Made by a program: the position numbers and the translations under genes. This document shows positions 35,688 to 47,452 of a stretch of DNA of 64,000 nt, one piece after another; position 1 is the stretch's first letter, and each line of letters starts with the position of its first letter. The DNA comes from Chytridium lagenaria (taxonomy: Eukaryota; Chytridiomycota; Chytridiomycetes; Chytridiales; Chytridiaceae): positions 50,730 through 114,729 of the forward strand of contig JAHLKC010000135.1 of assembly GCA_025449115.1 (NCBI GenBank). Direction: 5' to 3'. The notes beneath the pieces were generated by a model. That model saw only the letters and a program-made list of their open reading frames with translations. It was not told the origin of the DNA and ran no database searches.

Positions 35688-36443
35688 AACAGTTGAGAAC
35701 AGTTGAAAGTCCCTGTCTAATGAACGTTGTTTATCGTCCCTCTTTGATGAAGGTATTCGAAATATTTAAACTTTGGCAAAATGTATACGTCTCGTCCTTC
35801 AGTAGGTATCTCTTCTTCCCATGCTCAATGCAAAAGTTCAGTCAGAGTGGGCGTCACCTCCTAACTAGTGAGGAGGTGTACTTGGCTGATGCACTGTTCC
35901 AAAACGACGGGGCGTGACGATGGATCCTCAAAAATACGTTTCATCATGCATCCGAGAGCACCAATGACTAGAGAACCATGTCAACGTGAAAAGCGGTATG
36001 TGTAACACAACAAGATCTATAACATTAGACCGCGTATCATCGATCAAATAGGAAAAGTGAAGTACAGTGTAGAATTGAACCAGCCTCGAAAGTGGGTTAA
36101 CGCCTAATAAATGCTCCAGCGCGTATATCTACACTTCAAATTAATTTACAAACAAAACGGGTCATTGCTTTATGGGGATATCTAAAACCCGAATCATGCG
36201 TCACGTACGTCGTTAAGCAAATCTATATCTCATCAAGTTCTAAAACGTTAACAAGATACTGCATTCTTTATACTCAATATCGGTGGGACGTTTTTTGGTA
36301 AGTGAAGTTTGGAAAATTCGGTGAGCGATTGGAGAGCTCATTGTTGTCCTTGTCTCCCAGCTCTCATGTATATCGGTCAAAAATCACGACATAAAAGTGC
36401 GCATATCCATTTGCTATCGCTCTAGGTACAAACGGCGTTTCCA
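35688..36443. other. Divergent promoter region
   Basis: 756 bp between the start codons of the third WSC gene (minus) and the first P450 gene (plus). No coding frame is supported. It should contain both promoters. Confidence 0.55.
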
Positions 36444-38375
36444 ATGTCTCCGTCCCCCATCTCTACTGTGATTGCCGTGGTAGCTGGGACGACGATTGCA
36501 TTGGGGCCGCAGTGGTGGTGATTCGACGCAAGCGACGTTCCCGAGAGAGTGACGAACAACGGAAAGAAAATGATGATGTGGATGCAATGTTTCCTGAAGT
36601 ACAGGGGGTGCCGTTTCTGGGGATGGCGTTGGGATTGTTGAAAGCACAACACCCTGCTCAGTCCATTATGGATGCAACAAAGAAACTTGATCGTCTCCGT
36701 TTTGGGGGACGTTTTTTGGGATGAAGGTGTTGTTTCTGTTGGGTAATTGATGTTGTTTTAGATTTTGTTTTAGTTGACTGGTGGTATAGTGAAACTTATA
36801 ATTGCTTAGTTCTGATCAGGTAAAGTGGGCTCTAACAAAGGGGAAGGAAATATGTCACGTATGGGTGGCCCCAACGGTGGGGTCGACTATTTGGAGGAAA
36901 CTCAATGCATTTAAAGATAAAGCGGATCATCGAAAGCTTCGCAACCTTTTATCAAAAGGCATTTCCAAAAAGTAAGTTTGACCAATACCAGATATAAAGA
37001 AGATTATGCTCATTCTAAATCATTTCTACAAAACCAGCGCCATTTCGTTTTTTTATCCAGCACTTCGTCAAAACTGCTCCACAGTGTTAACCCACCTCGC
37101 CGCCTCTTCGCAGAACGGTACAAAAGACGTCCAACCTCACGAATCTGCCAAAACCTTCACCTACAACGCCATATGCTCCTTCCTCGGGCTGCGCCGACCC
37201 TTCCCATGAAGACATCTTCCTTTCTCTTCGTGACGATTTTTGGCGTGGACAAATGGACTCGGGGATCTGTTCGTGCCAGAGTCCTTGTGTGGATTTCGCC
37301 TTTCGCAAAGGGTATGAAGGCGCGTGAGAGGATTGTGGCGAAAGTGATGGAGGTTGTGAGGGACCGACGAGGAGGATGGAGAGCGGCGAGACGTTAGAGA
37401 CGGGATTGGGTATTTGATTGAAGCAAGGGATGAGGATGGGGATACGTTGACGGATGATGAGATTGCGAATAACTTTATCAACCTGTGTTTTGCGGGATTC
37501 GATACGTGAGTGTTTGTTTGGCTTTCTTAAAAAGGCTTTCATTGTTGCCCATCGCCGTATCCTGACATTAACATGTCCTATTTCGATTATGACTTTAAAC
37601 CAGCACCGCTGCCTCCATTTGCTCTATATTCCATGTCCTCACCCATGAAATTTCCACCGAAGAGCTGCGATTATTACGTACAGAAGCCCTATCCGCCCCG
37701 ACCCTCTAGAGGAGACTTCTTTAACCGCCCTCCCCGTCCTAGACGCCTTCGTCAAAGAAATGCTCCGTCTCTATTCCCCCGTCGTCGGAGTCATGAAAAA
37801 AATGGCAGAAACGACCACCCTCGAAGACGGCCGCACCGTTCGCGCAGGAACGATTCTCAACATCAGTTTCTTGCAAAATCATTTAAACGAAGAAGTCTAC
37901 CCGGATGCTGGCAAGTTTCGATTGAAGCGGTTTTTGGTGGATGAGGTGGATAAAAAGTTTCCAGGAGTTTCACGCCATTCTCAGTAGGGGTGAGGTTATG
38001 CCTTGGTCAACATTTAGCGAGGCTTGAGGTGGGAGTGCCAACACTGAGATTTCTTATACTCATGAATATTTCCAGATGAAAATGTTTACAGTGGAGCTTC
38101 TCCGTCATTATGAGCTCACTCGCGGCTCCAGGCCTTCAGGGTTTCTCAAGTTCCCCATTTACATGGCGACTCCGCATATCCGTCTTAGCAAGTGTGACGC
38201 TCTTCGGCAGTGGCAGCAACAGCAACAAATGGCCGTGAAGCAAGAGCAGATGCTTGCAAATGCAGCTGTGCGGAACAAGAAGGAGGAGTATAACGCATCG
38301 CCAAAGCTGGCACAAAAGCCGTCAGTGGATGCAAGAAGGGCCGTGATGATGTCCAAAAAGAAGGGTTTATTTTAG
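36444..38375 (+). CDS. Cytochrome P450, tandem copy 1, with C-terminal extension
   Basis: Haem-thiolate monooxygenase, ER-anchored by an N-terminal hydrophobic segment (MSPSPISTVIAVVAGTTIAL, then a basic stretch after a frame break near 36,505). I-helix INLCFAGFDTTAAS is split by an intron at about 37,507-37,604. The K-helix E-x-x-R block lies in VLDAFVKEMLRLYS (about 37,738-37,780, shifted frame). Haem-binding loop FTPFSVGVRLCLGQHLARLE (about 37,973-38,030) has the axial Cys in F-S-V-G-V-R-L-C-L-G. After the usual end of the fold near MATPHIRLSKC the protein continues for about 60 residues, Gln-rich (RQWQQQQQMAVKQEQ) then Lys-rich to the stop at 38375. Substrate unknown. Clearly paralogous to the next gene. 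Confidence 0.85.
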
Positions 38376-38858
38376 TAAGGTTATAGCTTATGGGACGGTC
38401 GGTCGGATTCAAATAATGCACCCTGAAGCCCGTTTTTCTAATATTTAATTACCACGAACGTCATTTAACTCTGAACACTCCAAGGCTTATTTGTGTATGT
38501 TTGTGGACGGACGGATTCGTGCAGACATCCAAATGAAAATAAAGTCCGTCCTTTTCCTGCTTCTCTATATATTCAAATACAAAAGGAGCTATTTTACATA
38601 ATAATACAGAAAAACAAAGTTAAAAAAATACCAACAAATTTGTACCTCAATTTAAAATTTATCAGGTGTTTTTTTGTTGCCTTTTTTGGGGGTTTTGTGC
38701 ATTTTAAAAAATAAATGAATAAATTCTAAAATATTTAAAAATAAATAAAAAATAAAGGCCATATTATTTTTACATGCGCCTTGTCAGGAGAGCAGTCAAA
38801 TAACTGAAAAAGAGGACGTTCATTCTCCCCTTTCCCGTGTAGACCTCTTCGACAAATA
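38376..38858. other. Intergenic region between the P450 copies
   Basis: AT-rich 480 bp (A/T-only stretches at 38,590-38,760) between the tandem P450s. It holds the 3' end of the first and the promoter of the second. Confidence 0.55.
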
Positions 38859-40710
38859 ATGTCTGTCGTTCCATCCTCAAACATCACTATCACGACCACC
38901 CTCATCGCTGTCGCTGCTGGCGCTGCTGGCATCCTCATCCTTCGATCCCTCTCAAAGCCTACTGCTACCAAGGATGCACAGGAATTCCCAGACCTCGATG
39001 CAAGTGGTATCCCATCATCAACACGATAAAGAGAATCATCAACGCAAAGCATCCTGGGATGGATATTGTGGAAAGAAAAAAACGTGTGGGGTCACCATAC
39101 TATTCAAGCTTTTTTGGCATTCGATTCCTGTTCCTTGTTGGGTAAGCTTATCGAATGTGTATATGTGCGGTTCTGGTATTGTGACTGACCCCCATCCCCC
39201 TTTTTTTTGGTTGCTTTGTAAAGATCAGAGTACGTAAAGTGGGCCCTTACCAAGGGTGAGGGTAGATACGTGACGTATGCTGGCCTGAGAGGTGGCAACG
39301 TCTCTTTGGACCAAATGCAATCGCTAACCAAGACAGGCTTGCGCACAGAAGACTCCGCGGTCTCCTCTCAAAAGGTCTCAGCAAGAGGTAAGAATCTTTT
39401 TGCAATGCCTCCCCAACAGCCATGCTAATATATATCATGTCATCAGCGCCATTTCCTACTTTTACCCTCACTCCGCGCAAACTGTTCCAAGATCCTCTCC
39501 CACCTCGCCGATGAATCTCAACAAGGCAAAGTCGATGTCCAACCCCTCAATTCTGCCAAGATCTTCACGTACAACGCCATCGCCTCTTTCCTTGCATGCG
39601 CCGATGCCAACGATGAAGCAACCCTCCTGACTCTCCGTGAGGATTTCCTTACCTGGTCTCAAGGTCTAGGAGACCTGTTTATCCCGAATGGCTCGGCTTC
39701 ATGTCTCCCTTTGTCAAGGCTCAGCGGCAAAGGAGAGGATGGAAAGGCCCTTGGCGTGATGGTGAAGGGTAGGAGGAGAAGATGGACAAAGGAGAGTCGT
39801 TCCAGGATGGATTGGGGTATTTGGTTGCGGCGAGGGACGAGGAGGGGAGTGAATTGACAATGGAGGAGATTAGGGATAACTTCATCAACCTCTGTTTTGC
39901 TGGTTACGATACGTAAGTTCACCTTTGTTTTAAACGTTCACAAGTCATACATATAACTGAGTTCTCATCATTCTAATAACAATCCTTTCCCCCCCCATTT
40001 TATTTATCTACAACAGCACCGCTGCCTCCATCTGCTCCATCTTCCACGTCCTCACCCACGAAATCTCCCCCGAAGAACTCACCCTCCTCCGCGACGAAGT
40101 CCTCTCTGTCTCTGACACCGTTGAAGAATCCACTCTCACCTCCCTCCCCGTCCTCGACGCCTTTATCAAAGAAATACTCCGTCTCTACGCCCCCCGTCGT
40201 CGGCGTGTTTAAGAAAATGGCCGTCGATCACGCACTTGATGATGGTAGAATCGTCAAGGCAGGGACGATGCTCAGCATCAACTTTATGGCGAACCATTTG
40301 GAAGAGTCCGTCTACCCTGACCCGTTGAAATTCAAGTTATCAAGGTTCTTGGTGGACGAGATTGATAAAAAGTTTCCCGGAGATTTCACACCTTTCTCGT
40401 CAGGGATTAGATTGTGTCTTGGCAACCAGCTTGCAAAAGTTGAGGTAAGGCATACGCAGCAACACTCTTTTTTTTTCTTTTTCCTTTGACACACAACGTT
40501 TAACACTTTTGTTATGTAGATGAAATTGTTCACTTTGAACTTCTCCGCAACTACGAGCTCACAGCTGGTTCAAAGCCCACTGTCTTCCACACCTTACCCA
40601 TCTGGATGGCAGTCCCCAACATCCGTCTCCGCAACAAGAGCATCGACGCATATGCTCGTGAGACCTCGAGGTTCCTCATAGATGTATTGTTACGCAGTTT
40701 CCTCATATAA
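38859..40710 (+). CDS. Cytochrome P450, tandem copy 2
   Basis: Paralogue of the preceding P450. Start at 38859; N-terminal anchor TLIAVAAGAAGILILRSLSK followed by a short linker and EFPDLDASGIP. I-helix INLCFAGYDT then TAASICSIFHVLTHEISPEE after an intron at about 39,915-40,016. K-helix VLDAFIKEILRLYAP (E-I-L-R, about 40,150-40,190). Then SINFMANHLEESVYPDPLKF and haem loop FTPFSSGIRLCLGNQLAKVE at about 40,388-40,446. An intron (40,447-40,519) precedes the last exon, where the frame shifts once (ELLRNYELTAGSKPTVFHTL); the stop is at 40708-40710. It lacks the long Gln/Lys tail of copy 1. Exon order and intron positions match copy 1, so the pair arose by tandem duplication. Confidence 0.87.
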
Positions 40711-42774
40711 AATCATTTCCTCATGTTTGTTGACAATGACAGCACCATGTATTTAGCTGCCAAGAGGGTAGCCAGAATAAAGTTAAAAAAAATAGAATAA
40801 AAGACAAAGCACAATCTTTTACTTGACACAAGAAAAAAAAAAAAGAAAAAAGAAAAAAGTCACTTCTCGGGGTTCCGCCCTTGGCGCGTGACAAATGAGG
40901 TGCGGAAAGCTGTCATTTGGGTGACGCGGGTTCCTGCCAGTATGTAAGCTTTTGTTTCATTGGTTAAAGCTCTTTTTGAATAAATCTAGTCTGCACCAAA
41001 AGGGCTGCAAAGACACCCAACTAAAATTTTTTGTAAATGCTGTCATATGCAATAGACGCTAATGGATACCACCATGTGTCAATAGCGAATGGTAATGTGA
41101 CTAGGTAATGCCGTCGGTTTTTAACCTCTACAGCGACGGGAATTGGGTGAGAAGATGGTGGCTCTCATCTATGGTGAATCGGCAGAGAGTGGTAAAATAT
41201 CCTTAAGGTCCTATTGTGACAATGAACATTCAACAGACTTCTATGATACAATCTGGGGACGCAGAACCAGATAATGATGATGGTGCAAACTTTCTTGAGC
41301 CCACCGAAATCTCAAGCTATCCATCATCAACACGTTCAAAACAAACTTTGGGAGCATGACGTTTTTTCAGCTTACTTTAACCAATATCTCCAAATTCCTA
41401 TGGAGCTTTGATACTGCGCTTATGCATTCTTAAAGTGGCGGACATACTACATCAGAGTCCCAAATCTATCGGATACAACAGAGCTTACAGCAATTATCGG
41501 CAATGTATCCTTTCTCGCGAGGATCCCATAGATTCATGATATCTATTACCTCATTCCCACCCTACCGTCTACTCTCTTAAAAGACACCTTGATTCCGACG
41601 TTCATCGAATTGAAAAATTCAAAACACGCTGGAAAAGGCTATGTTTGGGTTAGCCAACTTTTGAAACAAGTAGCAAAAGTTCAAGTACCAATGAAGAAGA
41701 AGTAGAACGACGTAGATGAAGTTTAGCTATGGCAGGAAAAAAAAATTTCCCTATCATAAATAATACATCACGACTAAACTTGCAAGCCGTACCAATCTGC
41801 ACTCAGAAACATGGAGACTCATAATGGTAAGGTTGGACATTTCACGTTCAACGAGACCGTGCTTTCTGTCCCTCTACGCAGAAAAAATAGGGAACAATAC
41901 CACCTGGAGCAATTTCGCAATTGTATACTTTTGGACGAACGCACAGTGCCCGCTTACAGAAGCTGCATATGTCTTAAACCATTGAACCGACGGTAATCCG
42001 GTAACAAGAAAGACGTAGGTCAGCGACACTCTGATGGGTGGAGTGAAAACTCAAAAAAAAATCAAAAAGAGTGTAATCACCAAAAAAAAATAAACGAGAA
42101 GAGATAGTCAGGAACGTCCAAGAGTAGCCCACCAAAAAAACCTCGAATCACAAGAAAAAAACGGTAGAAAAAATAATAAATTCATTTACCAAATTCTATT
42201 GTTTCTATAGCACCAACGATGTAATAGACTAGAGTGAGGGCGGGGAAAAAAAGCATACAAGAAAATTGATTTAAAAGGGGTAATGGCTTTAGCAATCTAA
42301 CAGATATGCATGTATAGGGGGTGGGGTGGGGGGGGAGGGTAAAAAACGTTTACGAAAAACGCGTAACAGACAAAACAAAAGCAAGACGGTAACCGTCACC
42401 CGCGTTCAAAGACGCAAAAGTCAGACATAACGAAAAGAGAATGCATGAGACAAGAAAAACGAAAAACATCACAATTCAATAAACCCGGGAACGTTTGTAA
42501 ACAATACCAAAAATAAAACACAAAATAACCATTCGCCCATGTAAAACTTGGAATATAAAGCAGAGAACGAGCCTGAATCTCCCGTGAAATAACCATTTTG
42601 AAAAAAAAAAACATCTCAAAGTGAAACCACAGTAAACATCACAGAAAGAAGAGAAAAAAAGAAATCGCAAAAGGAAAGAGTTCAACTGTGATTTAGTAAG
42701 AATGAAGCGAAAAAAGACAAAATAAGCGGCCAGCACTCATCCCCTCTTTCAAGCCTACAAAGCTTGTTTAAGCG
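40711..42774. other. 2-kb intergenic region without a supported gene
   Basis: AT-rich, with many A6-A12 runs (42,040-42,170). The plus-strand frame at 41,811-41,996 (61 aa) has no recognisable motif. No RNA gene or repeat was recognised. One isolated GTCTGCA lies at 40,989. Confidence 0.5.
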
Positions 42775-44361
42775 TTAGACGCCCCAACAGGCATCACTAC
42801 AACCGTATCATCTCCATCATCATCATCGTAAGTCAAATTCGTCCCCACCGATACCGTTCGCCCCTTCACCACCGCAACTCCCCAACAACACCCTTCCCAG
42901 CTGCAGTTTCCACCTTCCTCGCAGGAAGAGGTACAAGAAGCACCGGTTTTGTCGCTGGCTGCTTTAAAGGAGGGTTCGAATTTGGTCGGGCCGAAGGTGG
43001 TGGACTCCGATGCGTCGGTGCGTCAACGATAAGAACAACTTTTTGAGGTTTCGCAACGGCATCGGGTGAAATGAGTGGTGTGGGTGATGTGGGTGATGCA
43101 ATGTGTTGTTTTGACGTGTTCATAGAAGCGTTGGAGGAGGATGCAGAGACAAGACCGGTCCCACCACCACCCAGTAAACGTACGACCGACGGTGATTCCC
43201 GAAGTTTCCCGCCTCTATAAATGACGGCATCGCGAAGGAGTTTCACATCGGATCGGAGGTTCTTTTCGCGTTCTTTACGGACAGAGGGGGAGATGCAGCA
43301 GAGCCAGCAGAAGATGATGGAGAGAATGATGGCGCCGGAGATGACAGAGATGATGATGATGGTGGTTTGGGAGGGACCTGAGGAGAATGAAGTGGGAGAA
43401 TTTGTTTGGATCATGGAACGGGGGAGGGAGGTTGTAGTAGTAAACGGGAGGATATTGGTGTTGGACTGGGAGGAAATGGAGGCATCGGTTAGGGGAGAAG
43501 TTGAAGAAAGAGAGTCTGTGGGAGTTGGGCCTGACGATGTAGTTGTGGAGGGCTAAGTAATGTGAGGTTAGAAAAAAATTTAATATTAAGACAATAATAG
43601 GTAGAGATCCGATTGAAGAAAAAAATAATAGTCGACATTTAAAAAGACCCAAAGCAGATGAAAGAACATTCAGAGAGAATAGATTTCAGATAATAAAAAA
43701 CATACGTCGCCTTCACTTGTTGCTCCTCCACTTTCATTGTTTGAAGACGATGTTGCCGATGGCTCAGGCTGCGACGGATTTGGACCGGGGTCGGGATTAG
43801 GCACTGTCGGTGATGGTGTCGAAGTCGGCACAACCGTTGGTGATGGCGGCACTGTCAAATCCAGTGGATTCCTCACTCCATACAAATACAGGTACAAGTC
43901 CAAAGATCCAGCCACATTCTCCCCACACATAGACGGACCCGACAATGTTGGCAACTGCCTGATATTGCCACACGCATTGCACTGGTTCGCAATGACAAAG
44001 GAACGAGCGAGTTCAGAGGCGAGAATGCAAAAACATTTGTACGAGTTTTCTTGTTGGTTATGGAGGACTCCATAAAAAATGCTGCCTTTTTCATGACAGA
44101 GAAAGTTGCATTGGTCCATGCTTGTGGTAGCGACGTCGGGGCCAGAGACGTCACCGTAGAAGAAGCCGCAGCATTGCAATTGAGTGCATTTGACGGGGGA
44201 GGCTTGGCGAGGGTACAGGTTGGTTGAGTTTGAGGGAAGGTGGGGGGAGATATCTCTGCGTCGAGGACGGGGAGGATGGGAATCTTGATGATCCCGTATG
44301 GAAATGGATGAGCCGTGTAAATGATCCATCCTTTGAACCCGGATGAGATGATTCTTTCCAA
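42775..44361 (-). CDS. WSC-domain type I membrane protein, fourth paralogue
   Basis: The 5' end is uncertain; the open frame with Met at 44361 lacks an obvious signal peptide, so an upstream exon is possible. WSC domain at about 43,890-44,190: CCGFFYGDVSGPD, DQCNFLCHEKGSIFYGVLHN, YKCFCILASELARSF, QCNACGN, MCGENVAGSLDLYLY. A Pro/Ser/Thr stalk (PSPTVVPTSTPSPTVPNPDP) is followed, after an intron near 43,560-43,705, by more Ser/Thr sequence, then a transmembrane helix TIIIISVISGAIILSIIFCW (about 43,290-43,350) with basic stop-transfer VRKEREKN. The cytosolic tail ends in an acidic run and VVVMPVGASNA at 42775 (one frame break near 42,875). The layout matches the third WSC protein. Confidence 0.72.
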
Positions 44362-45095
44362 AGGTGCTAATAGGAAGGTATCGGCGTTCCGTTGAATGAG
44401 GAGTAGAGATGGAAGAAGCCTATACTAATTTCTCCTCTTCCGCTCCTATTCTCCCTACTTTATCTTTTCCTGGTACTCTGAAGGATAGTTTCCTTTTCTG
44501 TCAAGGCAAAGGCTTGAAGTGTGAAGAAAAAGTGTTTCCCACAAAGACGCCAGTGATAACCTCAAGCGTATGAATGGAATCCGTTACCAGAAACGGATAG
44601 ATATACAATAACGCAGCAGGTAATAAAAGTGACCTGTTAGTATGATTGATCCCCAACAGGTCTCCAGCGGTGACGGCAAGGTGACGGCCCGTTTTTCACT
44701 TGATTTGTGAGGGTTTTGTGTTTAATATTATTTTTCAATAAGAGTTTGTGGGGTTGGGGGTAGAAACATAGGGGATCGAAACACCGTTTTAGGTTTTTAT
44801 TATATTTTAAATAAATATTTAATTAATTATTTACATATATTATGAATATATATTATTATTGTCTTGATGATGATGCAATTATTTAATTTATTTATTTTAT
44901 TTATTTATTTACTTTCTTCTTTTTACTCTTCTTTCCTTCTTTTAATAATTCTTTCTTTTGCATGAAAGTGTATTTTATTAATAACTGTTAACATGGGAAA
45001 TTAAAAAGAATTAAATAAAATAATAATTATGAAATGTTAAGACCAAAGGTTATATAATATTAATGAATGGGGTGACCTTGGCTGGTCAATAATAT

Positions 45096-45135
45096 GGCTG
45101 TGAAGGTATTGATGTCACACAAACATCAATCAGCC
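45096..45135. repeat. Interrupted palindrome (hairpin)
   Basis: ATTGATGT at 45,108-45,115 is the reverse complement of ACATCAAT at 45,123-45,130. It is flanked further out by GGCTG (45,096-45,100) and CAGCC (45,131-45,135), also complementary. Confidence 0.7.
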
Positions 45136-45398
45136 AAATTTTATATATTATTATTATACAAACAAGAAAGCGATCTGATTGGATGCAGCACTGGTCTCAA
45201 AAGAATGAGCCGGTGTAATATTACCGTTCGGCTGGATTATAGCACTTACCGCTGGTATACATATTTCCAGCGTGATGGAATGCTTATATTCCTGACAATA
45301 TTATTTACCAAGCAATTTTCTTTATTTTACTTTTATTTATTATTAGTTACTTTGTGTGACATGCGGTCCAAAGGAGGATGATTGGCGAAAATTTGATA

Positions 45399-45983
45399 TG
45401 CAGACCCAATTTGCGCCTGGAAACCGTGCAGACCGGGGCAGGAATTGACTCTTTTTTTCCGTTTTTCACATAATAAAATGTGTAGTGTTGGGGGTCCATC
45501 GGCTAAAAAGGGAGATTGTCACAGACCTGTCACACAAATAAAAAAGAGTAAAAAAAGGCTGTGCAGACTTGGAGTCCACCTGGTCCAGACAAATTTGCTG
45601 GATGAGTAGTGCTCCTGATTAGGACACGGCTTTGCGATCGGACTTAAAGGACTAAGGCCAAATTATTGTAAGTCATAAACAAACAAGAAAACGCGCATTA
45701 AAACAAAAACAAATCGATAGTAAAAGAGCTAATACACACGTATTTATGGAAGAAATCAATAAAAATAACATTATATACCAAGATCAACGGGACTTCCGAA
45801 TGAAAGACATTTTTAAAAGTGCGGAAAGATTATAGGCGGGATGGATGGCAGTCTGCACGCTTCCTGTTAGAACGGGAGGATCCGATAAAGTGAGCATGCT
45901 TATGGCATAATAAGCAGCGTAGGGGAGTTGTTAGTCTGCAAGGTTTTTGGTGAAAGAGTTATGTTGGATGGCTTTAGTCTGCA
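45399..45983. repeat. Cluster of six GTCTGCA heptamers, three in each orientation
   Basis: TGCAGAC occurs at 45,399, 45,427 and 45,562; GTCTGCA at 45,851, 45,934 and 45,977. Four of the six extend to GTCTGCAC, and four are preceded by A or followed by T on the complementary side. About 0.07 copies would be expected by chance in this length. The group lies 255-840 bp beyond the stop codon of the serine recombinase gene. It may be subterminal binding sites or attachment-site arms of the element; that role is inference. Confidence 0.7.
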
Positions 45984-46237
45984 CGGTTTACACTGACTAA
46001 CCTTATCATTTGCCGTGTATACCCACCATGTTTAAAATAGATGTTGCATTTTAAAACTTCAGGACATTGTTTTATTCGTTATGTTTATTATTCATAAAAA
46101 AAAGAAAAGAATCATGACTAGAATGTGTATCACGATTCTTAACATTCGAAACTATACCATCACCCAGTCCTCGACATTATGTACTGGGTCTAAAACTAAA
46201 TCCGACCACGTTGGATTGGTAAGTGTTGCATCCAAAA

Positions 46238-47452
46238 CTAAAACAAATGTAAAAAGCATCTCACAAAGACATTTTCCTTACTAGTCATCCTAAAAGAAAT
46301 GTCCGCCGCCATTGATGCTTCACATCCAGATTTGATTTGATATTTCACAAATCGCTTCAACGATCGAACAAACACGCTTGCATTCTCCCCTATAAGTTAT
46401 AACATTTTAGTCATATATATGCAAAGTAAAATAAAAAAGCTACCTGAGTTTCTGTAGTTAATATACTTTCCTTTTCCTTTTAAAAAAGACAATATCTGGC
46501 TGGGCTTCGGCCATGCTTGCATTTTCGCATAAAAACTTGCCATGAAGGCGGCACCCTCCATAACACATTCAATCTCACCAGTATGTTGAACCAAACGCAA
46601 TGGCTCTGGGACTCCATTTGCTTGTTTATCCCGGTTCTTCATGTCGGCGACGTCAAAAGAATAGAAATCCTTGCGGTCAAAGGTTCCGGTAAAAATTGAC
46701 CCAAACGGCGAAAACCGCGACTGCCCAACTTCTTGTTCCCTACGCGTCTGAACGTGATCTTTTGTCCGCTAAAACGCGTTTATTAAACGGAAAGAAAAAA
46801 AAAAAAGGGGGCGAAAACCAAACAATAAAAGAAAAGGACTAAAAGTCGAACCTTCATTGCACTAAGTCTTTCGATTTCAGCGAATAGGCACTTGACTAAT
46901 AGCTGAGTCATCGCCGATATTTCCTGAGACTCCACGGCTAAAGGCCCAAATAATAGTCCGTCCTCCGAAATACTAACAAAGTTTTTCCCTTTATCTAGAA
47001 AGTATGGGTGTTAAAAAAAGAGTATTTCAAAGTAATTTACTCACCAACGAGATCTTGAATAGCGCCAAGAGCATGGCAAGTATTTCGCGAAAAACGATCC
47101 AGACGGTAAACCGCGAGTCCAGCGATGGTATCGTTCGAATGGACAAGATCCAGTGCCTCTTGCAACCCTTTTCTGGTTGTTGAAGCACCTGATGCAAGAT
47201 CAGAAAAGCATTCGGAGTGAACCTTGTAACTGTAATTAAATTCAGACCTTTTTCAATAAACTCTTCTCACCCTCGGTAAGTTGCCCAGCGTTTGATCATG
47301 ACTATTTGATCTTCTAACGATCGATTATCCGCCTTATCATCCACCGACTTTCTCACGTATGCGACGAAAGTCAACCCATCGCTAGTGCAGTCGCCTTCAC
47401 CCCCGCAAAAAGTAAAAAGTTTGTTGAGAGCATCATCGACGGAAACGTTCAT
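46238..47452 (-). CDS. Serine recombinase (resolvase/invertase family), five exons
   Basis: Site-specific DNA recombinase that cuts and rejoins DNA through a covalent phosphoserine. Exons by eye: 47271-47452, 47045-47229, 46852-46994, 46444-46768 and 46238-46389. They sum to 987 nt, 328 codons plus stop, with every splice phase matching. The catalytic domain is near the N-terminus: FVAYVRKSVDD with nucleophile Ser36 and Arg34, NRSLEDQIVMIKRW, ECFSDLASGASTTRKGLQEA, AVYRLDRFSRNTCHALGAIQ (D-R-F-S-R active-site block), and LLVKCLFAEIERLSAMKRT for helix E. A C-terminal part follows with RFSPFGSIFTGTF and PSQILSFLKGKGKYINYRNS, in the position of a DNA-binding region. There is no MerR-type N-terminal helix-turn-helix as in IS607. 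It shows no frame break, unlike nearby host genes. Confidence 0.9.

Larger units (their letters stand above)
44362..46237. other. AT-rich region between the WSC gene and the recombinase gene
   Basis: No coding frame is supported. Very AT-rich at 44,700-45,080. It contains a small hairpin (45,096-45,135) and the GTCTGCA cluster (45,399-45,983). If the recombinase gene belongs to a mobile element, its left end should lie in this stretch. Confidence 0.55.

Noticed and set aside
41811..41996. 61-aa plus-strand ORF in the 2-kb gap after the P450s
   Set aside because: Short, isolated, no splice partners or motif; within chance expectation for the length of the gap.
45399..45983. GTCTGCA cluster as telomeric or simple satellite repeats
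   Set aside because: The copies are unevenly spaced (28-289 bp), in both orientations and embedded in unique sequence.
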